Origin: Hygrophila difformis
Lineage: Eukaryota; Streptophyta; Magnoliopsida; Lamiales; Acanthaceae
Assembly: GCA_030278955.1 (NCBI GenBank)
Contig: JAOANR010000014.1
Coordinates: forward strand, 36,345,453-36,409,452
Length of the DNA stretch: 64,000 nucleotides
Direction of reading: 5' to 3'
The notes below the pieces were generated by a model. It saw nothing but the letters and a program-made list of their open reading frames with translations. It was not told the origin of the DNA and did no database searches. Positions 1 to 10,570 of the stretch are shown piece by piece; the stretch's first letter is position 1, and each line of letters starts with the position of its first letter. Both the position numbers and the translations under genes were made by a program.

Positions 1-1476
1 CGGATGGCGGTATTTGATGGTTATGGCGTTGACAGCTCTGCAATCGACACACATCCTCCACGTTCCGTTTTTCTTCGGTACCAGTAGTACAGGCACTGCA
101 CACGGAGACAGACTCTCCCGAACCCATCCTTTGTCCAATAGTTCTTGAACTTGCTTCTGGACCTCTTTGGTTTCATCCGGGTTCATTCGGTAGGCAGGCC
201 GATTCGGAATTGATGCTCCTGGTACGAAGTCGATCTTATGCTCCACATCTCTCAACGGCGGTAATCCTGCTGGCAGTTCCTCGGGAAAAACATCCATGTT
301 ATCTTCCAACATCCTGCGAAAGTTATTAGGCACATTAAGTGTAGCAGGAGAGTTCTTAGAATTTTCCTCTATAGGCTTAACGAATGCTAGAAAACAGTGA
401 CCTGGTGAAGGCGCATCCTCAATGGCTGCTTCCAGCTCTTGCTTTGTGAATAACAAGCATCGTTCAGAGCCTGCAAGTAATAAGGGAGATTGATTAGAAT
501 TATCAGAATTAATCACAATCCCTTTACCTTTTTGCTTTCTTTTGAACTCCTCTTCCTCCTTCCGGATGTTTTCCATCAAATTGCGATGATCAATCTTGAC
601 AGTCTTCGGGGGTAGTGACTTCATCAATATTCGGCTCTATCCGTCTCGGAATGAGAGATCATTTTTTGTGCCGCGGTATATGGCCCTCTTATCATACATC
701 CATGGTCGGCCTAGTAAAATGTGACATGCCGTCATGGGAACTACATCACAGAGAATTTCTTCTGAATAGGGTCCAATGGTGACCGGTACCCTTGCCTGCT
801 TGGCTACTTTTGTAGTTCCACTCTCGCTCATCCAGTGGAGTTGATATGGCTTGGCATGATCTTGCATAGGTATTCCTAACCTGCGCACAGTATAGAGACT
901 CACATCATTAACACAGCTACCATTATCTACAATTAATGAGGCAACATTGCCTTTAAGTTTACAATGGTAGTGGAAAAGATTCTCCCTTTGTTCAGGAGAA
1001 CTGTTGCTGGTGGACTCTTCTCCCTTTTCTGCATTTAAGGCTCTCATCACAATGAAATTGGTCACATACTCCTCATCATTTCCTTCCAAGACTACTCGGC
1101 TCAGATCGCCTTCGTCTGGATATTGATCATCATTATCGACATTTGGCTCTTCATGCTCAGTTTCTTCATCCTCATCTTCAGAATTAACTTCTCTCCAAAT
1201 TCCTGATTCGATCATGACCATTCGCCGTTCTCTCTTCGGGCAATCTCGGGAATAATGACCCTTTTGTCCACATTTGAAACAGGTGACGTCCTTGATGTCC
1301 TTCGAAAGCTGCATTTGTTCTGCCAATGCGGGGGTCTGCATAATCCCCTGTTATGGCTGGGCAGTACTCGTCGTCTCAATCACATCCTCAGACGACGTTC
1401 TAATCTTCTCTTGCAGAGACATTTCTTCAAACTTCTGTGTAAGGTCACTCACTAACTTGCCTGATCTGAGACGCAT
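1..1476 (-). pseudogene. Ty3/gypsy gag-protease-RT remnant, truncated at the window edge
   Basis: Reading from 1476 downward, a short gag start (MRLRSGK...) leads to a CCHC zinc knuckle (CFKCGQKGHYSRDC), an aspartic-protease region with DNGSC and HILLGRPW, and the start of reverse transcriptase (NRPAYRMNP, then VPKKNGTWRMCVDCRAVN), which runs off the left edge. Two in-frame stops interrupt it: TAA at 1351-1353 and TAG at 637-639. The frame is the same on both sides of each, so these are nonsense changes or a readthrough site, not frameshifts. Only about 40 codons separate the gag start from the zinc knuckle region, so the capsid part of gag is missing and the copy cannot make its own particles. 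The right border is a PBS-like site and an LTR. Confidence 0.85.
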
Positions 1477-1511
1477 AAACAACCTCTAAGCGGATATGGT
1501 TTCCGCTTCGT

Positions 1512-1530
1512 GTCCCACTGGGCGTGCCAA
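1512..1530 (-). other. Putative primer-binding site of the gypsy element
   Basis: On the minus strand the bases just inside the LTR read TTGGCACGCCCAGTGGGAC, two bases after the proposed LTR end. The position fits a tRNA primer-binding site. I did not identify the primer tRNA. Confidence 0.5.
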
Positions 1531-1532
1531 TT

Positions 1533-1976
1533 TGTTGAACGTAGAATTTATAGAGGGATAACACCTCTTTTGATTGATGAATTCTGAAAGATGTTACAAG
1601 ACTTGGGAACTACAGAAATTAAATTATATGAAAGCGATAAATAAACTGACTTGCAGAACTAGAAGGAAAAAAGTTGTAGAAAGTAAATGCAGAAAGAAAG
1701 AAAATTAAAGTGTGGTTTTTCTCTGTAGAGTTGAAGGAACCCCTCCAAATGAGCCTTTCTCCGACTTTTGTAAGCGGAGCCATTCAACCGTCAGACACCA
1801 CCACGATCTTTCTCCAGGACACTTGTCTTCATGCTACTCCTCATGCTGGCACTCAAACTTCTGCCTCCAAGACACGCGTCTTCATGCCAATCTTCAGGCT
1901 GTGAAACGGGGCTCAATACATGGACTATTAAACATTATGCCTCAACTAATAGATCATAATTATTATTGGGCTAACA
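1533..1976 (-). repeat. 5' LTR of the gypsy element
   Basis: The segment begins TGTTGA and ends CTAACA, the usual TG...CA form with short inverted ends. It abuts the PBS-like site on the gag side. The outer flank is the edge of the foldback array, so the element appears to have landed in that array. Only one LTR is in the window, so the outer border cannot be confirmed by comparison. Confidence 0.5.
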
Positions 1977-4690
1977 AGTAGGTAAATTTTCATATAAAGA
2001 ACGTCAAAATCCGAGTTCGGTTGAGAAAATTAGAGTTATTTGAAGTTCACTTCGATTTTCAGAAACGTAGCATCTACATTTCAGCGATGGTGGCTTTGCA
2101 ATTCAGTGACGAGAGCTTTACAATTCAGCGACACAGAGTATGCGTTTCAGCGACATAGCCTATACAACATAAGTTTTGTGACAAACTTCAAATTGCTCTA
2201 ATCTTTTCAAATGAGCTCGGATTTGGACGTTCTTTATATGAAAATCTATCTACTCAACGTAAAAAATTTAAATATTCTATCAGATTTTAGAACATCTAAA
2301 CAGATAAATATCATATTTTCAAAATAACGAGAATAAGATATAATTTCCTTTGAAAATCTGGTATTTATCTATTTGTAATTTCAAAATTTTGATAGGAAAT
2401 TTAGATTCTTTGCATTGAGTAGGTAGATTTTCATATAAAGAATGTCAAAATTCGAGTTCGTGTGAGAAAGTTAGAGCCATTTGAAGTTGATTGCGATTTT
2501 CAGAAACACAACATTTAATTTCAGCGACGGTGGCTATTTAATTCGGCGACGGAGACTTTACAATTCAGCAACGGTGGCTTTAAAATTTAGCGACATAGCT
2601 TATGCATTTCAGCAACGTAGCCTATACAACACAGTTTATGTAATAAACTTCAAATGACTCTAATTTTCTCAAGAGGTAATAACTAAAATAGGCCACCAGA
2701 AGGAGACCGTTCTGCTTTTGGGCCACGATATAAACAATATCCACTTATAAACCATTAGAAGGCGTTCGGGCCTAATTTTAGGCCAAAAGGTTGGAAAAAA
2801 TGCCAAGCGCGGGCAGCATGATGTGCACACGCCGGAGAACCGACGCGACATCCTAAAAATGAAAATGATCTCCTTCTGATGGTCTATTTTAATTTTTTTA
2901 TGTAATTAAAATAAATAATACTCAATCTGTCATATTAATTATGTTTTCCTTTCATTTTTTATCTGTCTAAACATTTTTGTCTCATTTTTAATAATTTAAT
3001 TTTAACTTTTTGTCTCATTAAGATAACTATTTTAATAACAATGTAACGAACCACTATTTCAAGGCCAACGGCTAAAATGAAGTTGTTCAGTGCCTTGGTA
3101 ATGCTTTGACACACAATGTTATTTTCTTTACTATAAATAAAGTATTTCAATTTAATTTATTTTTTACGATCTAACTTATTTAATTTTTATTTTAAAATAT
3201 AATTTTTTTGCTTGACAGCCTATTCAGACTAGAGAAATGAAATATAAAACTTAATAAATAAAACGGTGACGCTAACGCCGGGAAAACCACATGCCAGCTG
3301 CATCCGCCGCCAGGAGGAGTTTCACTTGATCCAATGCCCAGGTAGTATAAAATTGTTCACTATCCGCGCCAAGCTTCGCGAGACCACCAACCACCGAAAT
3401 AATTTAATTATTAATATAATTAATTGTATTTATTACTTCTTATTTTTAGATTTTATTTTAATATATATTTTTTATTTTCATTTTATTATTTATTTTGATA
3501 AAAATTATTCACTTTTTAATTTATAATTTGTTTTAATTTATATTTCTTTTTTTTTCTTGTTTTATGATATATTTTAATTAATATTTATTCAATTTTCATG
3601 TTACTCCCTTCATCATGCGAATTGTATTTCGAACTTTTCGATACGATATTTTATGTGAGACTAATTAGTATTGAAGTATGGTATATTAGAGTTAAAGTAT
3701 GGATAAAATATGAATTTTATGCGATGTAATTATAATGAGTTTGGATTTTTAACTGATTTATTTATGTGTGATGTGATAATTGTACATTTGAACTTTTAAT
3801 TTATTTAATAATGTGATGTGATTGGTAAGATTGATAATTAATATTAAATGATTTACTAAAATAAAAATGAGAGAAAAACGTTGAGACAGACAAAAAATAA
3901 AAGCAAAACATAATTAATAGGATAGATTGAATATTATTTAATTAATTAAATAAAATAATTAAAATAGGCCATGAAAAGAAGATTATTTCCATTTTTAGGC
4001 CATCACGTCGTTCCTCCGGCATGTGCAACTCACGCGGCCCGCACGTAGAAATTTTCCGACCATTGGCCTAAAATAAGGCCCGAACGCCTTATAGTGGCCT
4101 AAAAGTGGATATTGTTTATATCGTGGCCCAAAAGCAGAAATGTCTCCTTCTACTGGCCTATTTTAATTATTACCTCTTTTCTCAAATGACCTCAAATTTA
4201 GATGTTCTTTATATGAAAATCTATCTACTCAATGCAAGGATTTAAATATCCTTTTAGATTTTAGAAAGTCCAAATATATAAATATCATATTTTCTTCAAA
4301 TGGCATTGATACATTTTCTTTTGAAATATGGTATTTATCTATTTGAAATTTTTGAAATTGGATGGGAAATTTAGATTACTTGCATCGAGTAGGTAGATTT
4401 TCATATAAAGAACGTCAAAATCCGAGTTCGTTTGAGAAAGTTATAGTCATTTGAAGTTGATTACGATTTTCATAAACACAGCCTTTACATTTCAACGACG
4501 GTGGCTATATAGTTCAGCGACGGAACCTTTACAATTCAGCGACATAGCATATGCATTTCAGCGACATAGTCTATATAACAAAATTTATATGACAAACTTC
4601 AAATGGCTGTAACGTTCTCAAATGAGCTCGGATTTGGATGTTCTTTATATGAAAATCTATGTACTCGATGCAAGGAATCTAAATATCATA
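1977..4690. repeat. Array of three foldback units
   Basis: Three units lie at about 1977-2262, 2408-2672 resuming at 4177-4236, and 4380-4680. Each starts with a form of GTAGGTAGATTTTCATATAA and ends with its reverse complement (TTATATGAAAATCTATCTAC). The inverted arms are about 75 bp. The loop carries repeated ATTCAGCGAC-type words. Spacers at 2263-2407 and 4237-4380 are themselves near-palindromic and related to each other. I see no coding potential. The middle unit is split by the MULE-like insertion. Confidence 0.75.
2673..4176. mobile_element. MULE-like non-autonomous element with long inverted ends
   Basis: The element starts GAGGTAATAACTAAAATAGG and ends with a close inverted match (TTTTAATTATTACCTC). 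Inverted similarity extends roughly 350 bp inward from each end. A perfect 9-bp duplication, TTTTCTCAA, flanks it at 2664-2672 and 4177-4185, and removing the element rejoins the middle foldback unit. Long inverted ends plus a 9-bp duplication are typical of Mutator-like elements. The 1504-bp interior is AT-rich with no transposase. Confidence 0.8.
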
Positions 4691-5521
4691 TCATATTTTA
4701 GAAATTCAAAATAGAAAAATAGCAAATTATGAGGAATGAAAGACTGACGAGTAAAAGAGATGAATAAAGATAACTTCTCTATGATTATGCCATGAACTGT
4801 ATCAAAAGAGAGCTAAGTTATGCAAATTTTTTATATAATATTTATTTAAGGATAGAAATCACTAAATTGATTTTGTGAATGATTTTATTACTAAAGATAT
4901 GATTATTAATGTTTGACAATTCTCCCATTTTTACTTTATAGCCATTGGATGTTTTTGTATGGTTGAGATAATTTGTCTTGATGTACTACCATTAACATTG
5001 GTAGTACCATAATCATTCCCCTAATAATATGTATTCACTAAGTTTAAATGTTAATTATTTTAAAAATGGAAATTCCATAATTTTGAAATAAGCACATATT
5101 TGAATGACTTGTAGTTTGAAAAGAGAAAAAAAAAATATAAAGATTTAAGTTAAATAAAAAAATAAAAATATTGCAAATATTTAGATAGAAATTTAACTTT
5201 ATTTAATGGTAAAACGTTAAAACCTAAACAAAAAAAGATAGTAGTAGTAGATTTTCATATGAAATATAACACATAATTTCCCAAATCCAAAATGTATACT
5301 GTACTATTAAAGAATTCAATATCCCAATTACATGGCATTTGGCAAGGATGATATCTGTAAATATTCATTAAATAAAAAGGGAAAAGAATTTAAAAAATAA
5401 AAATAAAAAAATCTAATATACACATACCTTTCAAAATACACACCAATATATAATCCCACAATACATGATAAAACTTAACTAAACTAGACTAGATAGGATT
5501 ACGAGCAAGTCGTCGGCAAAC
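4691..5521. other. AT-rich intergenic and upstream region of the F-box gene
   Basis: I see no gene in this AT-rich stretch. It lies between the foldback array and the F-box start codon and should hold that gene's promoter, but no single element stands out. Confidence 0.4.
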
Positions 5522-7050
5522 ATGGTGAAATCTCTGCTGGATCTGCCGGAGAACGCCCTCAGCGAAATCCTAGCCAAGCTTCCATTGAAGTCCCTTTTCA
5601 CCGCCAAATGCGTCTGCAAAACTTTTCTCGGTTTGATTTCACCCCAGCATTCCTCCTCCTATGTCATTGCTTTGCACTCTGCCAATCCATCACAAATTTG
5701 TGTATACACAGACGACATTTGTACAGATTCACGACTCAGCGACAAAAGTTACGTCTTCTTACTGGATCCGGAAATTGATATTGGCTTTAGGTTGCCCAAA
5801 ACATCATCGGGCGGGCCTCGGATTAGAAGCGGTATTCCCATGGAGCCAGATTGGGAACAATTTCTTCTCTCCAATTCGTGCAATGGATTGCTTTACCTTA
5901 TTAATATGCGGGCGCCTAATCCCATGCTTGTCCAGTATGTCGAGCATTCTGTAGTGTGGAATCCTCTCACAAATGAATATCTAGAGCTTAATATCACAGA
6001 TAAGGGGTACGAAGGAGGCGGATGGAGAGAATTGTGGTTAGGGTTTAGCCCATGTAGTAACCAATACAAGGTTTTGAAGACATTTTACGGCGGCGGTATA
6101 AATGTGATAAAAAGGTAGATTGTTTGATGTTGGGTCTAACTCTAATTCATGGAGGGCCATTGAGGAGGGCACATACTTAACATGTGACTGTCTACATCGA
6201 TTCTCCACATACTTGGATGGAGTCATTTATTGGACAATTTCCCGCTCAAGTAAGCTCATCATAGGATTCTTTGACTTTGACATGGAAGAATTTGGGATAA
6301 TGGACCTTCCAGCTGTCCACTACGACGACAATGCTGCTGGACACTGCTTGATGTCCCTTGGACTGTATCAAGGCTGTCGTCTATGCTTGTCCTGTTATTT
6401 TTCTCGACAACAATTGGTTATGTGGGTCATGGAAAAGGGAAATTGGGGCATAAAATTTGTTATTGACATGGTGGAATGGTATTTTCCATTGCCCCCCAAA
6501 ACTTCTGCGTGTTTCGAGGAATGAAGAGATTTTAATGTTTTCCTGTCCTCGTGATGATGATGTTGATATATTATTATTGGTCGATCGAAACACTAATAGT
6601 TTAAGATGCGTAAAGGTTAATCCTTTTTCGATCTATGAAGGTGTTGATCTTATTCCTTCCTTTGTTCCCCTCAAGGACATTTTGAAGGTTGACAACATTA
6701 AGTTTCGGGAGAGAAATAGGTAAAGCTACGTACTATACTATTAATGATCATAATGATGCTTGTTAGTTTTAATGTTTTTATATTTGTAGTAATTTGACGG
6801 TAGGTCGGTAGCTTCTTGTACATATTTAAAATATTTTTTACTTCTCTTTTCCAGAAAATATAAAGAGAGTTACATCTCTAAAATCTCTAGTAAACCGAAG
6901 AAGAAATTGCTAATAATATGTTATTGCAGTGTCATTTTAACTACAGAGGAAGGCCAATGGGAGCTGGAAAACAACAACTTGCGAATAGGAGACATCGGCA
7001 AGACAGGGCCTGACGGTGACCTGAGGTTTCCTTCAACGTCAAGTGAATAG
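5522..7050 (+). pseudogene. F-box / F-box-associated domain protein, with two frameshifts
   Basis: The N-terminus (LLDLPENALSEILAKLPLKS, then KCVCKTFLGLIS) is a clear F-box, the domain that recruits SKP1 in SCF ubiquitin ligases. Later motifs (SNSCNGLLYL, VWNPLTNEY, LGFSPCSNQYKVLK, LDGVIYWT) are those of the F-box-associated substrate-binding region. The frame changes near 6110-6119, beside an A run, and again near 6480-6500, at a C6 run. Exon 1 ends at 6719 (AATAG before GTAAAG) and exon 2 is 6930-7050, ending in TAG. The spliced length is 1319 nt, which is 439 codons plus two bases, matching one extra base at each shift. So this is either a recent pseudogene or a normal gene with two homopolymer errors. 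Family assignment is firm; the target is unknown. Confidence 0.75.
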
Positions 7051-8080
7051 TCCCATTTTTTCAGTCTAAGCTCAAAGACATCCGCTTTGTTCGCTTTACT
7101 TTCTTAGTTTTCATACACGATTCTTGTTCAGGCCTTGAGCCTATCAGTTCAGTTCCTTATGGCTCTTGCCTGATCTCAACTCCTCTTACACGGGCTGATA
7201 GATAGAAGACACAGTCATATAGGGAGCTTTCTAAAAGTATTAAATGAGTATATATAGGCAGCCATAGGAAAGTATGTTTTCTCTGTTAAGATGCAAATCT
7301 AACTACTCTTAGGTGTTTTGGCAGTTGGATTTTTCGAGTGATCAATGAATAGTAGAAAATGGAGAGGGCATCTGCCTATGCTGTTATAATTTTCATATGT
7401 CTTTGGCTTTTTTTGTAATATGTTTCACATTCTGATTTTTCCTCTGGGCATGCTTATGTCTGATTTTCATGGTCCAAGAATTTGGGTATTGGTTTGCTTT
7501 CAATTTCCCCAAAATTTTGAATTTAGGCAGGCCAAAATTGGTGAGTAATTGAGATTGGATGTTCAATTTCAGCATATTGTCCTCCATATCAATAATTAAC
7601 TAAGTTTAATGTCTCTCAAAGGCTTCATGGAGCCCTTAAACATGAATTTACATGGTTACATTGGGAACTATTTAATCCACTTCTTTTGGAAATAAAATTT
7701 TCTTGTGCAAAAACTTGTAGTGATAATTTATACTTTTTGTAAGGTGCATTATTGTTAGTTTAGCACCCTCCTGACCATCGTGTATGCACTGAATGTAGGG
7801 TAAGATTTGAGAACCGACCACAGCCTTGTTTATTGATGAGACACTAAGGTTGAACATGTAGGGTAAGTTTTTTTAATTACCCTTTATGTGTACTACATAA
7901 AGCATTACAGGAATGTTGTCTTTTAATTGAACCAATTAATAAAATTATGTTTTTTTTATTGTTACTATAATAATTCTGTGAAATGACCATGCGAATCTCT
8001 TTATCTTTGAATTTCAGATATCTGAAATTCTGAATAATTATTGCAATTTAATATGCGTCAAATAACCTATGATTTTGCAG
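7051..8080. other. No recognised gene
   Basis: AT-rich sequence between the F-box gene and the NIPA exons. I searched it for earlier NIPA exons and found none. Open frames here are short and unsupported. Confidence 0.4.
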
Positions 8081-8580
8081 GCATAGGATACCTTTAATAC
8101 TGCTGATGTTGTTTTCCCCGTCTATTATGTGATGTTTACAACGCTCACGATTTTGGCCAGCATGATAATGTTTAAGGTGATTAAATTTTGAAATGCAGCC
8201 AGTTTTAAATGTTATGGATTTTAAGTTTTTAAGATTGTCTGGACTGTTGAAACTTTTGCTTAGCTTGTGATTTCTCAATCAGAATAGCTATAGTTGAACA
8301 CTTAAGTTCACTTTTCATTCATTGTATACTTGAAGTCAATGAGAGAAGAGTGTATGTACCCTTTGATCCAAAGTTGGTTGTTGACCAATCCCATGTTATG
8401 CGTGTATTTTTTAGCTGATGAAGGTGTGAAAAGACGAACTGTATGATTGACATTTTTTTCAATATGGTGTTAAATTATTTCACAGGGGAATCTCAGACAG
8501 CACACGAGATTGTAACTGAACTGTGTGGTTCTGTTACGATCCTAACTGGAACTTTCCTACTTCACAAGACTCTTCCAGCA
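8081..8580 (+). pseudogene. Remnant of a NIPA-type magnesium transporter, two exons
   Basis: Exon-like block 8081-8176 reads DTFNTADVVFPVYYVMFT, then TLTILASMIMFK, between an AG acceptor and a GTGATT donor. Block 8486-8580 reads EIVTELCGSVTILTGTFLLH followed by KT and a GTAAGG donor. Both match consecutive exons of plant NIPA (DUF803) membrane proteins. The usual ALDTF is A-stop-DTF here because the Leu codon has become TAG, and no upstream exons were found. This is therefore a broken, partial copy. The downstream intron is part of a local duplication. Confidence 0.7.
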
Positions 8581-10570
8581 GTAAGGTTTGAGAACTGAAC
8601 ATGTGCATTTTATATGCGTATGGTATGCTGGATCATGTTTTAGACTTTAGTGACAACAGGGGTTTGGTTAGACTATACGCTGAATTTAGGGGTGGGCAAA
8701 AAATCCGAACCGAACCGTTGAACCGCTGATCCGAATTGAATCCGAATCGAATTTTCGGTTAACCGGGGTGTTCGGTTCGGTTACAAATACTTGAACACAG
8801 GTATTTGTTCGGTTCGGTTCGGTTTCGGTTTTTACAAAATTTTATCCCCGGTTAACCGAACCGAACCGTATATTATAATATTATTATAAAATATTGTTCT
8901 TTAAATATATTCAAAGAGAGGAGTATGGGCCATAAAATCCAGATGGATTGGCCCAAATAAGACATTCACCTTTTAAAATAAAATTAAGCAAATACGGAGG
9001 AGAGGAAGTATATCTGTAACCCTAATTTCACTCTTCAAGTTCACGCTGCGCAATTTGTCTTCAGCGCCGTTATCATCCTCCACTCTCATCCCTCCAGCAA
9101 CGCCACTCCGGCGCCGGTCTCATCCCTCCGTCGCCGTTCTCATCCCTCCAACACCGCCACTCCGTCGCCGCTCTCATCCCTTCGTCGCCACTCTCATCTC
9201 TTCCGGCCTTCCCTTCCAAATCCCCTCATCATCCATTCACCTCCAGGCTCCGGCGAGGCAGCGGCGCTTCCGGTCTTCCCTTCCTCGGGAGGCAGCGACA
9301 GAGCACAGCGCCCGCTCATCCCCGTCAATGACAAAGCGGCCGTCCCCTTTCAGCTTTCCTTTCGACACAATGTCTTTTTCATATATCTGAAGCTCTCTGT
9401 CTAGAAGCCATTTATATTACAAGTTCTCTTATTATTTTCGCTATAACTCAATTGCCTTGAAATCTGTTGAGAGTTTGGAATAGCGTTGAATGGTTGCGCA
9501 CTAGAAATTGGTTTTGAATTTTAATTTTTGGGTTCGGTTCGGTTCAGTTCAGTTTATGTTATTTGCAAGTATGATATTATTTTCGATTAACCGACATTTC
9601 GGTTATTCGGACAGTATATTTGTTAGATGATAGTTCGATTCGGTTCGGTTCGAGTAATCCGCAAATAGTAGGATTTTTCTCGGTTAACCGAAAATTCGGT
9701 CAACCGAAATTTTCGGTTCAGTTTCGGTTACTAGTTTCGAATATTTGCTCGGTTCGATTCGGTTAGCAAATACCTAAAAAAACTCGAGTATCCGAACCGT
9801 GCCCACCCCTAACGCTGATTATACAAATAGCTAGCCGGCCCTTCAACTTTTGAAACATTCAGAAAAGCTAAAGGCGCATATGCTTTCATGTCTACATTTT
9901 CTGTAAAATGATTTTACTTTCCAACTACTGTCTGCAGTTATGATATCTAGCCCTACCTGGGCGTCGAATTAGTTCCTCTGGTTATCCAATCTTGAAAGTG
10001 GGGTGATGTTATTAAGTGAATTTGAAATGCTTGCATCCTGATAAAAGTCGATCTATTTGGGGAAGTCGATAATCCGTATATTCTGACATAGTTAAAACTT
10101 CAATGCATTTTGGTACTTCTGTATATGTTTAAATTATCTAAGATACGCCAGCCTAAGACTTGCGCTATGGAGGTTTAATGCGCCAGAAAGGTTTGAGAAT
10201 TGAACATGTGTCTTCCTTGAATATGCTGGATTATGTATGTTTAGACTTTAGTGAAACAGGGGTCTGGTTAAGAGTATACACTGATTGCACAAATAGTCCA
10301 AACTTTGTTTCATTTACTAATGCTTTGAAACATGCAGAAAAGCTAAAAGGGTGTATGCTTTCATGTCTACATTTTCTGAAAAAAAAGGACTTTAGTTTTC
10401 AACTACAGTTATGAAATCTAGCCTGGTTTGGTCACCGAATTAGTTTATCTGGTGATCCAAATAGAATTTGAAATGCTTACAACCCGATAAAATTTAAGAA
10501 CCGACCGACTGAGTCGACGACTGTCTAATCGGTAGCACGATATTTCAATGCGTTTTGGTACTTCTGTATA
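8581..10570 (+). repeat. Local duplication downstream of the NIPA remnant
   Basis: A segment beginning AAGGTTTGAGAACTGAACAT at 8583 continues after the inserted element at 9812 and runs to about 10130. A second diverged copy occupies about 10186-10570 (AAGGTTTGAGAATTGAACAT at its start; both copies share a stretch like CATTTTGGTACTTCTGTATA near the end). The second copy lacks the hAT-like element, so the insertion followed the duplication or hit one copy only. Confidence 0.7.
8687..9811. mobile_element. hAT-like non-autonomous element with gene-like interior
   Basis: The ends are TAGGGGTGGGCA and TGCCCACCCCTA. The subterminal regions are dense in CGGTTCGGTT and CCGAACCGAA words. Flanks ACGCTGAATT and ACGCTGATTA are an imperfect version of an 8-bp duplication, and the uninterrupted second copy of the host sequence shows where it inserted. 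The centre (about 8920-9520) differs in base composition. It looks like the front of a plant gene: a CT-rich leader-like stretch and a Pro/Ser/Arg-rich open frame at 9055-9390. No transposase is present. Confidence 0.7.

Noticed and set aside
9055..9390. 111-codon Pro/Ser/Arg-rich frame
   Set aside because: It lies inside a hAT-like element; kept as possible captured gene DNA but not as a gene.
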